A DNA stretch of 64,000 nt, taken from UTCHB3 sp964531325 (GTDB lineage Bacteria > Bacteroidota > Ignavibacteria > Ignavibacteriales > Ignavibacteriaceae). The notes beneath the pieces are model-generated. The model worked only from the letters and a program-made list of their open reading frames with translations, had not been told where the DNA came from and searched no databases. The stretch covers positions 1 to 64,000 of the forward strand of contig CAZHCW010000009.1 in the NCBI GenBank assembly GCA_964531325.1. Reading direction: 5' to 3'. The position numbers and the translations under genes were made by a program. This document shows positions 18,088 to 26,130 of the stretch, piece by piece (position 1 is the stretch's first letter; every line of letters starts with the position of its first letter).

Positions 18088-18816
18088 ATGGCAAAGGTTC
18101 AATCTCAAACGGCAAGAATTCTGATCGGAGTTGGTCTGATCCTGCTCGGTGTTCTCTACTTCCTGAAAGAAGTTGATATCATTGGCGAGCAGCTTAATCA
18201 TGTAATTTTTTCACTCCCTACCGTTGTCCTGGTAATTGGTATTATACTCTTTGTTAATTCAAGAAGAAAATCCCTCGCTTACCTGCTGATGGCTTTGGGT
18301 TCTGTGGGCATGATCATTAAATCTTTTAGTCTCGACTATTCCGATTTTATCGTCCCCGTTATTCTACTTTCTCTCGGGTTCTATATTATCTATAGACATG
18401 TTGAAAAACAACGCGAAGTTGAACTCGGTGGCGATGCCGACAGTCTAAGAAATCAATACAGGTCTGAATATGATGTGCTTGAGGAAGTTTCAGTATTTGG
18501 CGGAAATAAAAAAATAATAAACAGTAAAAATTTCCGAGGCGGAAATATAACCATTATTTTTGGTGGTTCCGAGATATTTTTACGCGACTGCGAACTCTCT
18601 GATGGTGAAAATGTTCTCGATCTTTTTGTCATCTTTGGTGGTTGCGATCTTACAGTTCCAAGCAATTGGAATGTAAAAATTGATGTAGTGTCCCTTTTTG
18701 GCGGTTTTTCAAGTAAAAGATATAACTATTCCAAATCTGACGATGTTGATGAAAATAAAACTCTTGTGATCAAAGGGCTTGTTCTCTTTGGCGGCGGCGA
18801 AATGAAAGTGTTTTAA
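18088..18816 (+). CDS. LiaF-like membrane protein (LiaI/LiaF transmembrane domain plus C-terminal beta domain)
   Basis: A 242-residue protein. Four hydrophobic segments lie in the first ~110 residues (about 10-27, 38-55, 62-80, 89-105). They are followed by a soluble C-terminal domain with the recurring glycine turns 'VFGG', 'IFGGSEI', 'IFGGCDL', 'LFGGFSS', 'LFGGGEM', typical of the LiaF/'cell-wall-active antibiotics response' family. Relatives in Gram-positive bacteria restrain an envelope-stress kinase. The LytS and LytTR genes downstream fit the same theme. ATG at 18088 follows CGAGG. A terminator follows at 18878, so readthrough to the next gene is limited. Confidence 0.82.
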   Translation: MAKVQSQTARILIGVGLILLGVLYFLKEVDIIGEQLNHVIFSLPTVVLVIGIILFVNSRRKSLAYLLMALGSVGMIIKSFSLDYSDFIVPVILLSLGFYIIYRHVEKQREVELGGDADSLRNQYRSEYDVLEEVSVFGGNKKIINSKNFRGGNITIIFGGSEIFLRDCELSDGENVLDLFVIFGGCDLTVPSNWNVKIDVVSLFGGFSSKRYNYSKSDDVDENKTLVIKGLVLFGGGEMKVF

Positions 18817-18877
18817 TTCCCGGTTCCATGTTTTCATGATATAGTCCATTTTTAAGTCTGAATTATCCTATTTACCT

Positions 18878-18910
18878 AAACCTCCGGCGAGAAATCTCCG
18901 GAGGTTTTTT
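18878..18910 (+). terminator. Rho-independent terminator after the LiaF-like gene
   Basis: Stem AAACCTCCGG (18878-18887) pairs with CCGGAGGTTT (18898-18907) around a 10-nt loop, running into a T-tract to 18910. Confidence 0.9.
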
Positions 18911-18975
18911 GTTAAATCGTCTCCTTATAAAACAGGATGTTATATATTACTAATGTAAAAAAAGGAAAATTCAGA

Positions 18976-19380
18976 ATGTCCACTGATATCCGCTGGCAAC
19001 AAAGATTTAGCAACTATAAAAAGGCCCTCTCTTCACTCGAAAGATTTATCAAGAAGGGGTCTCTGAATGAACTTGAAGAGCAAGGACTCATCAAGGCATT
19101 TGAATATACTTACGAGCTCGCCTGGAACACCGCAAAAGACTTTTATGAACATCAGGATGGTTCAAAACTTCAGGGAAGCAGAGACACGATTAAGCTTGCA
19201 TTTAAAAGAGGTATGATTGAAAATGGTGAAATTTGGATGGCAATGTTGAAGAACAGAAACAGAGCATCACACATCTACGATGATGAACTTGCTAAAGAAA
19301 TTTCAAATTCAATCATCAATGAGTATTATGATGAATTTAAAAAACTGGAACATTTTTTTGACGCCCAATCTAAAAAATGA
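18976..19380 (+). CDS. HEPN-domain protein, HI0074/HepT-like (toxin or nucleotidyltransferase partner)
   Basis: A 134-residue all-helical protein of the nucleotidyltransferase substrate-binding (HI0074) family. The motif 'RNRASHIY' fits the RX4HXY signature of HEPN ribonucleases. In HEPN/MNT modules the HEPN protein is an RNase toxin neutralised by AMPylation of the motif tyrosine by its MNT partner. The start at 18976 follows AAGGA; an upstream ATG at 18937 lacks conservation. The stop at 19378 overlaps the region where the partner gene begins, so translation is coupled. Whether it acts as a toxin here is inferred from family knowledge. Confidence 0.85.
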   Translation: MSTDIRWQQRFSNYKKALSSLERFIKKGSLNELEEQGLIKAFEYTYELAWNTAKDFYEHQDGSKLQGSRDTIKLAFKRGMIENGEIWMAMLKNRNRASHIYDDELAKEISNSIINEYYDEFKKLEHFFDAQSKK

Positions 19381-19693
19381 TGATGGTTCACAATTTGGGC
19401 TGAAATCATCGGTTTTTCAAGACCTTTGCACGATTTTTAAATTTTTCCCTGAAATTGATGAAGTTCTTATTTTTGGATCCCGTGTAAAAGGTAACCATAA
19501 AAAAGGTTCAGATGTTGACCTGACAATAAAAGGAAATATCGATCTCAATATCTTGACCAAAATAGAAGTAATGATTGATGATCTTTTTCTCCCCTACACA
19601 TTTGATATCAACATTTTTGATCGTCTAATAAATATCGATTTGATCGACCATATTAATCGTGTTGGCAAAGTCATTTATACAAAAGAAAAATGA
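19358..19693 (+). CDS. MNT-type minimal nucleotidyltransferase (HI0073/MntA-like antitoxin); start uncertain
   Basis: The fold signature 'IFGSRVKGNHKKGSDVDL' gives the GSx10DxD nucleotidyltransferase motif, with a third strand 'FDINIFD'. In HEPN/MNT systems this protein AMPylates the HEPN toxin. The family usually starts one to three residues before 'FGL', here encoded near 19394, but no ATG, GTG or TTG lies just there in frame. The nearest in-frame start is TTG at 19358, inside the HEPN gene; in-frame ATGs also exist at 19328 and 19331. An ATGATGATG run at 19377-19385 sits at the ideal position but one base out of frame and meets a stop after eight codons. The stop overlaps the LytS start (ATGA at 19690-19693). 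Confidence 0.8.
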   Translation: MTPNLKNDDGSQFGLKSSVFQDLCTIFKFFPEIDEVLIFGSRVKGNHKKGSDVDLTIKGNIDLNILTKIEVMIDDLFLPYTFDINIFDRLINIDLIDHINRVGKVIYTKEK

Positions 19694-20727
19694 CAAAAAA
19701 AGCAATCAATATAATCATCCTGCTTAGCACACTTGTTGGGGTATCAACAATCTATTTCCACTATTCCGCCAAGCTAACGATTTACCAGGCAATTATAGAT
19801 TCAACCCTCTCCACAATGCTTCTCACCGGCTTTTCAACGGGACTTTTGCAACTCTATCGATTTGTCCATTTTGAACTTGACGGGCTTCTTAAATTTATAG
19901 TTATTCACCTCATGGCAGGTGTAATTGTCTCGATTTTCTGGGTTAATGCCACTCAACTTGTCTTGTTTCAGGTGTTTATAAATGACCCCGCATATCAGAC
20001 TTTTTTTAAAACCAATCTTGTCACCCGGTTCTTTTTTGGACTGATCCTCTACTTTACTTTCACCGCTTTCATTTACCTTATTCAGGCATATTTTAAGAAC
20101 ATCGAAAGTATCAAAAATGAAGAATCGCTTAAAAGACAACTTCTTGAAGCCGAACTGAATGTCTTAAAACTTCAGGTTAACCCCCATTTCATATTTAACA
20201 CTTTAAACTCGATCTCGGCACTTACCCAAATCGACCCCGCACTTTCCAAAGTGATGACTGAAAAACTTGCAAAATTCATTCGCCTTTCACTCGAAAATAG
20301 AGAATTGACCCTGATTCCAGTTTCTCACGAAATAGAGAATATAAAACGATATCTTGATATCGAACAGGTAAGATTTGAAGAAAAAATGGAAGCGGTCTTT
20401 TTAATTCAGGAAGAAACAAAACAGCTTTTAATTCCTTCCTTTATCCTTGTACCGGTTATAGAGAATGCAATCAAACATGGTGTGCAACCGGCAATGAATA
20501 AGGTAATTATTACTATTGCAACCTCACGCGAACGCGACCATCTACAAATTACCGTTTCCAATACCCTCGAAAATGGTAACAAAAAAAATCCAATTGGTCT
20601 TGGGGTTGGGATTAATAATGTGAAAGAGCGTCTGAAACTCCACTACGATAAAACAGCAACCGTTTCAATCAGGAATTATGACAATCAGTTTTCTCTAAGT
20701 CTGGTTATCCCTCTGGAGAAGAAATGA
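19690..20727 (+). CDS. LytS-type sensor histidine kinase (His_kinase/HATPase)
   Basis: A 345-residue membrane kinase of the LytS/YehU class. Four hydrophobic segments occupy the first ~130 residues (about 7-24, 37-56, 67-90, 112-132). The kinase core has 'LKLQVNPHFIFNTLNSI' with phospho-acceptor His166, 'PVIENAIKHG' as N-box and 'GLGVGINNVKERL' as G-box. It pairs with the LytTR regulator encoded next with an ATGA overlap, and overlaps the MNT gene upstream in the same way. With the LiaF-like protein upstream it probably senses envelope state; the signal is unknown. Confidence 0.93.
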   Translation: MTKKAINIIILLSTLVGVSTIYFHYSAKLTIYQAIIDSTLSTMLLTGFSTGLLQLYRFVHFELDGLLKFIVIHLMAGVIVSIFWVNATQLVLFQVFINDPAYQTFFKTNLVTRFFFGLILYFTFTAFIYLIQAYFKNIESIKNEESLKRQLLEAELNVLKLQVNPHFIFNTLNSISALTQIDPALSKVMTEKLAKFIRLSLENRELTLIPVSHEIENIKRYLDIEQVRFEEKMEAVFLIQEETKQLLIPSFILVPVIENAIKHGVQPAMNKVIITIATSRERDHLQITVSNTLENGNKKNPIGLGVGINNVKERLKLHYDKTATVSIRNYDNQFSLSLVIPLEKK

Positions 20728-21470
20728 AGATTAAAACCCTGATTGTTGACGATGAACCTCTCGCCAGAAGACTGATAAATAAATATTGTTCAGACTGCGG
20801 AATGGTTGAGGTGGTGGGGCAGGCAGAAAACGGATTGGATGCGTTGCAAAAGATTAGTGATCTTAAACCGGAACTTCTTTTCCTCGACATTCAGATGCCC
20901 GGGGTGACGGGTCTTGCGATGCTTGAGATGATTGATGAACCACCTCTTATAATTTTTGTGACGGCGTACGACGAATATGCCCTGAAAGCTTTTGAAAAAA
21001 ATGCGATCGACTATCTGCTCAAACCCGTTGAATATGAAAGATTTGTTGCAGCTATTCATCGCGCAATTGAACGACAATCTTCTAAAAAACTAACAAAAGA
21101 ATATTCTCTCATGATCGAAAATCTGAGAAAAGGGACCTCACCATGGATCGAGAATATTCCCGTAAAAGTGAAAGGGGATATTGTGATCCTGAAGGTTGAT
21201 GACATCTCATATTTTGAGGCACTCGATGACTATGTGGGAATAAGAGTTGGAACAAAAAAATTGTTGAAAAAACTGACGATAAAGGACCTTGAAAAGAAAC
21301 TTAACCCCACAAAATTCATCAGAATTCACAGATCGTTCATTCTCAATGTTAGATCACTCCATAGAGTGATTAATGAAGAAGGAGGAAGCCACGGAGTGCT
21401 GCTTGAGGATGGAACTGTGTTGCCCGTTAGCAGATCGGGATATCGAAATCTCAAAGATCTCATCTCGTGA
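20724..21470 (+). CDS. LytTR-family response regulator
   Basis: A 248-residue regulator. The receiver domain (~1-120) has the acidic pair 'DDE' near residue 10, acceptor Asp55 in 'LFLDIQMPG' and Lys in 'YLLKPVEYE'. The LytTR DNA-binding domain (~145-245) shows 'YFEALDDYVGI', 'IRIHRSFILNVRSL' and 'LPVSRSGYRNL'. It is the cognate regulator of the overlapping LytS kinase. Probable targets include the LiaF-like gene 2 kb upstream, but no LytTR direct-repeat site was identified. It ends 13 nt from the convergent exonuclease gene with no terminator between. Confidence 0.94.
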   Translation: MKIKTLIVDDEPLARRLINKYCSDCGMVEVVGQAENGLDALQKISDLKPELLFLDIQMPGVTGLAMLEMIDEPPLIIFVTAYDEYALKAFEKNAIDYLLKPVEYERFVAAIHRAIERQSSKKLTKEYSLMIENLRKGTSPWIENIPVKVKGDIVILKVDDISYFEALDDYVGIRVGTKKLLKKLTIKDLEKKLNPTKFIRIHRSFILNVRSLHRVINEEGGSHGVLLEDGTVLPVSRSGYRNLKDLIS

Positions 21471-21483
21471 AATGGAAACCAAT

Positions 21484-23214
21484 TTAGATATTTAAATTCA
21501 ACTTACTCAAATCAATCTCTCCAACAATCGGTTTGTAACGATCGTCTCTGAACCCACGAGTAGAAATTTTTAGATAGAGTTCTTTTTTTGATTTGAAGTC
21601 TGATAAATAAAAGATTTTAACCATCTCCCGGTTTAAAGCCGCCCAGTTTAATATTATTCGCATCCTTTCATAATCTTCATCAGTGGGGAAATTATCCAAC
21701 CGGTCATTCCCTTCAAAATAATCATCCAGAGTGTCCTCAAAATTGTCGTGAAAACTGTCCGGAAAATTTTTAATGCACACTTTCCCCCTGATCAGAAGGA
21801 AATAATCACAACTGCCACCGCTTCCTGAAACTGAAAACAACACACATGCTTTGTTCACAGGCTCTTTTAGAAGTGAAGATCTGTGCACCTGCTGCAACAC
21901 CAGATCAACAGTTTTTTTTATCTCGGCAGCCTGTTCAAACTTTAGCGCGGCAGAATAATCGCTCATCCTTTTTATCAGAGAGGATAAAAGTTCACTCTTC
22001 TCCCCTGCCATGAAACTGTAGAACTTTTTAAGCTCAAGATCATATTCATCATCTACCACCCTTTCACATGGAGCAAAACACCTGTCGATTGTAGCCATAA
22101 AACAGGCTTTCCCCTTGGCAAATTCTTTGTTGTTGCAGTTCCTTATCTTAAACGATTTCTCGGCAATCTCAACCACTTCTTCAGCTTTTTTCCTCGATAT
22201 AAAAAGTCCAAAATAATCGTTGCCATCCAAATCAAAATGATTCACCAACTCAAGTGAGGGATAACGATCTGCCATTCCAACCTTGACAAAATATTTATTG
22301 CCATAATTTTTTAACTGAATATTGTGTTTTGGGTTGGTCAACTTAATTAGCAGAGCTTCTTTTACCAACGCCATCACCTCGGTTGAAGTGCTCTCATACC
22401 TGAGTTTTGTGGCATTCCCCAATATCAGTTTACTTTTTCCTGCTGAATTTTCAGTAAGATGGGAAAAAAGCCTTTTCCGAAGCGATTTCGATTTCCCTAT
22501 ATAAATTATATTCCCGATTGCATCAAGGAAATAGTAGTTCCCGGGTAGATCTGGAATTGCCGGGATTTCAAACCCCGTTTGAGCCAAAGTTTGAGGAAAC
22601 TTTTTGGAGATATCTTTTGGAGGAATATATTGGAAGCCGAGGATATCCTTCAACATCGAAAGAGCAAACTCTTTTTGCAATTTCTCTTTCACTTTTACAA
22701 AGATATGTGCAGTTGCAAGAGCATCGGAGTAGGCTCTGTGGTTGGTGCCAGCCTCTACCCCAAGATAATCTCTGACCATCTCAAGTCTTTTCGATTTCAG
22801 TTGGGGGAAAAGCCTTTTTGCAGCCCTTAGAGTACAAAAAGTTACCGGCTTAAATTCCTCGTATCCCGCATTTACAAACTCATTTGCAAGGAATTTTACA
22901 TCAAACTGAATGTTATGGCCTACGATAATGCTGTCCTGTAGAAAATCCATCAATTTAGACGCCATCGCATTAAAAACCGGAGCATCTATTAAATCTTCAT
23001 CCCTAATTCCGGTCAACATTGTAATAAACGGATCAAGCCTTCGATGTGGATTAAAAAAACTGCTGAAACTATCCACAATCTCACCACGAACAACCCGGAA
23101 CCCGGCAAATTCAATTATCCGCTCATGTTGGGCATTCATTCCCGTTGTCTCCACATCCAACACCGTGAACGGGACATCATCCATATCGTTATGAAAAAGC
23201 GTTTCGAGGTTCAA
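21484..23214 (-). CDS. DnaQ-like 3'-5' exonuclease fused to a UvrC-type GIY-YIG nuclease region
   Basis: A 576-residue fusion. Residues ~15-180 form a DEDDh exonuclease ('VLDVETTG', 'VGHNIQFDVKFL', 'NHRAYSDALATAH') as in DNA polymerase III epsilon. Residues ~220-310 form a GIY-YIG domain like the UvrC N-terminus ('GNYYFLDAIGNIIYIGKSKSL' is shortened here to its core 'IIYIGKSKSLRKRL'). A UVR-like helix pair is at ~410-440 ('KFEQAAEIKKTVDLV'). Similar exonuclease/UvrC-like (Cho-like) fusions exist in several phyla and are thought to act in DNA repair. The start is uncertain: TTG at 23214 or ATG at 23184; neither has a clear ribosome-binding site. The C-terminus lacks the UvrC RNase H domain. 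Confidence 0.88.
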   Translation of the reverse strand: MNLETLFHNDMDDVPFTVLDVETTGMNAQHERIIEFAGFRVVRGEIVDSFSSFFNPHRRLDPFITMLTGIRDEDLIDAPVFNAMASKLMDFLQDSIIVGHNIQFDVKFLANEFVNAGYEEFKPVTFCTLRAAKRLFPQLKSKRLEMVRDYLGVEAGTNHRAYSDALATAHIFVKVKEKLQKEFALSMLKDILGFQYIPPKDISKKFPQTLAQTGFEIPAIPDLPGNYYFLDAIGNIIYIGKSKSLRKRLFSHLTENSAGKSKLILGNATKLRYESTSTEVMALVKEALLIKLTNPKHNIQLKNYGNKYFVKVGMADRYPSLELVNHFDLDGNDYFGLFISRKKAEEVVEIAEKSFKIRNCNNKEFAKGKACFMATIDRCFAPCERVVDDEYDLELKKFYSFMAGEKSELLSSLIKRMSDYSAALKFEQAAEIKKTVDLVLQQVHRSSLLKEPVNKACVLFSVSGSGGSCDYFLLIRGKVCIKNFPDSFHDNFEDTLDDYFEGNDRLDNFPTDEDYERMRIILNWAALNREMVKIFYLSDFKSKKELYLKISTRGFRDDRYKPIVGEIDLSKLNLNI

Positions 23215-23283
23215 GAGAGACCGGACTTAAATTTCATTCAAAAAAAATAATTAACTGCACAAATTTACATCAACAACCTCTTT

Positions 23284-23310
23284 TTGACATCAATTAATCG
23301 ATTCTATAAT
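23284..23310 (+). promoter_or_regulatory. Possible promoter of the TlpA-like lipoprotein gene
   Basis: TTGACA (23284-23289) and TATAAT (23305-23310) are perfect hexamers but with a 15-nt spacer. Using TAATCT (23307-23312) gives the normal 17 nt. The leader to ATG 23345 is about 28 nt and contains CGGAGA as ribosome-binding site. Confidence 0.5.
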
Positions 23311-23344
23311 CTTATTTTTATAAATCATTTTTTTCGGAGATTCT

Positions 23345-25240
23345 ATGAAATTTAAGCCCGTTGTTTTTCTTGCACTTCTCAGTTTTGTACTTACTTTATC
23401 ATGTACTACAAACAGACCGGTATCCTCAAACTTTTCTTATGAGCCGTCGAAACCCTATGCAGGTGAAGAAATTACCGTTTCTTTTGATGCATCAGGGAGT
23501 CGAGTTGCCAAAGAAACAAAATTGTTGCTGCTCGTTTTTGAACATACTTCAAAAGAACCGGTTGCTAAAGAAATTGTGATGACTAAAGATGGTGATTCAT
23601 ATAAAGCCAAATTCAAAACTGAAATCTCTACCAGATCTTTGGTCGTTGTCTTTAAAGGTGATAAAAACCTTGAGAACAATGAAAAAAGAGGTTTTCGAAT
23701 TCCACTCTATGAAAAAAATGGAGATGAAATTAAAGGTTCTGACGCAGCTTATGTTGAATTTATGCGGGAGCATGGTGACATTGTTGAACTTGGCTTAAAA
23801 AACAGCGAATTGTTTAAACTTATTAACAACGATTTTGTACTCAATCCCGCGCTTAAGGTGCAATATTACCCGGTTTATATCAGCCTCCTGCGAAGAATTA
23901 AAGCTGACATAGCAGACAGTCTGATTAAGATGGATATGGCTGAATTCGCATCCAAAAACGACCCCGATGAATTCACCCTGACGGCTCTTGTAAGAGGTCA
24001 CGAAATCCTCCGGGATGTAACCTCAGCTGATAAATACCGGGAAATTCTTGCATCAAAATTCCCTAAAAACAATCTCGTAAAACTTGACAGGTTTCAAAAA
24101 ACAAGAAAAGAAACCGACCTTACCAAACAAAAAGAATTGATTAAAAAGTTTGCTGCAGATTTCCCCGACACTCGCGAACTGAGCGTTCTGATCGATGGTT
24201 ATATGAATACTTTTTCCAAAGATTTAGATTGGCCAAAAGTCGAAAAAGAGATTGTCTCCTCCGGGCTCGAACCCAGTGCCGTCTTTTATAGCCGTGCCGC
24301 TAAAAAATACCTGACCGGAAAAGACCCTAAACCCGACCTCTCACTTTTTATAAGTAAGGTTGCCCTCGATAAAGTAAATTCTGAACTCAAAGAATTGAAG
24401 AAGAAACCTCGCTCTATTCCTGAATCTATTTATATAGAGGAACAATACAGCAATCTTACAATGGTAGCATACACAAGAGGACTTGCTTATAACAAACTTG
24501 GTAAAAAAAGTGAAGCTCTTGAGATGTTTAAATTGGCGGTTGATGCGTCCAAAATGGAAGACGATTCGGTGATTCCTGAATATCTTGATGCACTTGCAGG
24601 ATCCGGCAAAAGAAAAGAAGCACTCGACATTGCAAAAGACCTTAAGGGACAGGCCAAGTCAAATTCAATAATTGACAGTCTAATTTCTGCCTATTACATC
24701 GCAGAAAACGGGAACGACACCGGGCTAAAAGCGTTACTCGACGATCTCACAAAAAAGAGTGAGCAGGTGCTTACCCAGAAACTTAAAGCTGCAATGATAG
24801 ATATTCCGGCAAGCGACTTTACATTAAACGATCTTGACGGTCAACCTGTTACCCTTTCCAAACTAAGAGGAAAAACTGTCATCCTCGATTTCTGGGCTAC
24901 CTGGTGTGGACCGTGTCTCGCTTCATTCCCCACCCTGAAAATCGCAGTTGAAAAATATGCCAAAGAAAAAGATGTGGTTTTTCTTTTTGTAAATGCATGG
25001 GAAAATGCAAAGGATAAAAAGAAAAATGCAGCCGATTTCATTACAAAAAACAACTATCCCTTCAGAGTTCTCCTCGACGACAAAGATAAAGTGATCACAG
25101 CTTTTGAGGTCTCCGGAATCCCGACTAAATTTATTATCGACAAAAGAGGTAATATCAGATTTGAATCAGTCGGCTTCAACGACAACACCGAAGAGATGTT
25201 GAAAGAAATCGACCTTATGATCGATATGATTAGGTATTAA
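23345..25240 (+). CDS. TlpA-type thioredoxin-fold lipoprotein with TPR-like middle region
   Basis: A 631-residue envelope protein. The N-terminus is a lipoprotein signal ('VLTLSC', Cys at ~20). A beta-sandwich-like segment (~30-130) is followed by a long helical, TPR-like region (~140-480, e.g. 'AYTRGLAYNKLGKKSEALEMF'). The C-terminal ~150 residues are a TlpA/ResA thioredoxin domain with 'WCGPC' (Cys521 and Cys524) and the cis-Pro segment 'VSGIPTKFIID'. Such proteins reduce disulfides in the periplasm or in apocytochrome c. ATG at 23345 has CGGAGA upstream. The stop codon lies inside a heptamer repeat array. Confidence 0.9.
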   Translation: MKFKPVVFLALLSFVLTLSCTTNRPVSSNFSYEPSKPYAGEEITVSFDASGSRVAKETKLLLLVFEHTSKEPVAKEIVMTKDGDSYKAKFKTEISTRSLVVVFKGDKNLENNEKRGFRIPLYEKNGDEIKGSDAAYVEFMREHGDIVELGLKNSELFKLINNDFVLNPALKVQYYPVYISLLRRIKADIADSLIKMDMAEFASKNDPDEFTLTALVRGHEILRDVTSADKYREILASKFPKNNLVKLDRFQKTRKETDLTKQKELIKKFAADFPDTRELSVLIDGYMNTFSKDLDWPKVEKEIVSSGLEPSAVFYSRAAKKYLTGKDPKPDLSLFISKVALDKVNSELKELKKKPRSIPESIYIEEQYSNLTMVAYTRGLAYNKLGKKSEALEMFKLAVDASKMEDDSVIPEYLDALAGSGKRKEALDIAKDLKGQAKSNSIIDSLISAYYIAENGNDTGLKALLDDLTKKSEQVLTQKLKAAMIDIPASDFTLNDLDGQPVTLSKLRGKTVILDFWATWCGPCLASFPTLKIAVEKYAKEKDVVFLFVNAWENAKDKKKNAADFITKNNYPFRVLLDDKDKVITAFEVSGIPTKFIIDKRGNIRFESVGFNDNTEEMLKEIDLMIDMIRY

Positions 25241-25260
25241 GTATTAGGTATCAGGTATTA
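25233..25260. repeat. Heptamer tandem array starting at the TlpA-gene stop (GGTATTA family)
   Basis: Four 7-nt units at 25233, 25240, 25247 and 25254, consensus GGTATTA. The stop codon TAA (25238-25240) straddles the first two units. The array is matched by an inverted copy at 25367-25394 behind the convergent gene; 17 bp (25230-25246 against 25381-25397) are an exact inverted repeat. Confidence 0.85.
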
Positions 25261-25267
25261 TTTTTTT

Positions 25268-25319
25268 GTGGAAATTTTCCACTAAAGCAAAAAGCCCGTG
25301 AAATTTTTCACGGGCTTTT
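25268..25319. terminator. Bidirectional terminator between convergent genes
   Basis: The main hairpin pairs 25290-25303 with 25306-25319 (14 bp including A/T ends, core GCCCGTG/CACGGGC), with T-runs readable on both strands. A smaller hairpin GTGGAAA/TTTCCAC lies at 25268-25282. Both convergent genes (TlpA-like and NlpC/P60) could terminate here. Confidence 0.88.
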
Positions 25320-25366
25320 ATTTTATAATCCAATAAAGTAGTAATCTCAGCTCAGGTCAATGCAGC

Positions 25367-25394
25367 TAATACCTAATAATTAATACTTAATACC
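25367..25394. repeat. Heptamer tandem array behind the NlpC/P60 gene (TAATACC family, inverted copy)
   Basis: Four 7-nt units at 25367, 25374, 25381 and 25388, consensus TAATACC on the plus strand, which is GGTATTA in the direction of the NlpC gene. The array starts 4 nt past that gene's stop (25399). Confidence 0.85.
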
Positions 25395-25398
25395 TAAA

Positions 25399-26130
25399 CT
25401 ACTCTTCTTCGAAAAGTTTTTTGAATCTTCTTCCGCCCATATATTTGTCGGTGTAATATTTGGTATCGAATGAAGATACTATCACACCCTGTTTTGTGCT
25501 GGCATGTGCAAAGAGGCGGTTGCCGAGATAGATACCAACATGACCGGGACGGGCAGAAGGTCTTGTATCAAAGAAAACCAAATCACCAAAACGGAGATCG
25601 TTAAAAGTTGGCACGACTTCACCTTGATTAAACTGATCGCGGGCGGTGCGGTACATCGAAAGACCAAATGCTTCGGTAAAAACAAGTTTTGTAAAACCCG
25701 AGCAATCGAGGCCTGATCTTGTGTTTCCACCCCAAACATACGGAGTACCCAGATATTTAATGATGTTCATGATCAGAATATCGCGATTAACTTTTTGTTT
25801 TTCGTCGAGGTTTTGAACATTATCCATAATAATGTCTTCCATCGAGATTGTTTCATTCTCGGGAAGGTAATAATACTCTGTCTCGATTGGCTCGTCACCT
25901 GCAGTTTGCTCAGGTATTCTGAGGGTTTCTTCTTCAGTTTTGGTTACTACGGGTGGAGTTTCAATGGTATCAGAAGGAAAACGAGCCTCATCTACTATCT
26001 GTGAACCAGGCTTGTTCTCCTCCACATCTTTTCCTCTTCCCGGAGCTGACATTAAACTCGAACAGCCGGTGAGGAAAAGTACCCCGCCGGCTGCAGTAAG
26101 AAATATCAGCAGTTTCTTATTAAGAACCAA
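25399..26130 (-). CDS. NlpC/P60 cell-wall hydrolase lipoprotein
   Basis: A 243-residue protein. Lipoprotein signal with lipobox 'FLTGC' (Cys23). A low-complexity acidic linker (~30-110) leads to an NlpC/P60 domain with the catalytic Cys143 in 'LDCSGFTKLVF', His197 in 'GHVGIYLG' and His209 in 'FAHAST'. The family are cysteine endopeptidases that cut gamma-D-glutamyl-diamino acid bonds in peptidoglycan peptides. The only plausible start is TTG at 26130, with AAAGG six nt upstream. That start lies inside the end of the sigma-factor gene (11-nt overlap), so translation is coupled to rpoD. Confidence 0.92.
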   Translation of the reverse strand: MVLNKKLLIFLTAAGGVLFLTGCSSLMSAPGRGKDVEENKPGSQIVDEARFPSDTIETPPVVTKTEEETLRIPEQTAGDEPIETEYYYLPENETISMEDIIMDNVQNLDEKQKVNRDILIMNIIKYLGTPYVWGGNTRSGLDCSGFTKLVFTEAFGLSMYRTARDQFNQGEVVPTFNDLRFGDLVFFDTRPSARPGHVGIYLGNRLFAHASTKQGVIVSSFDTKYYTDKYMGGRRFKKLFEEE

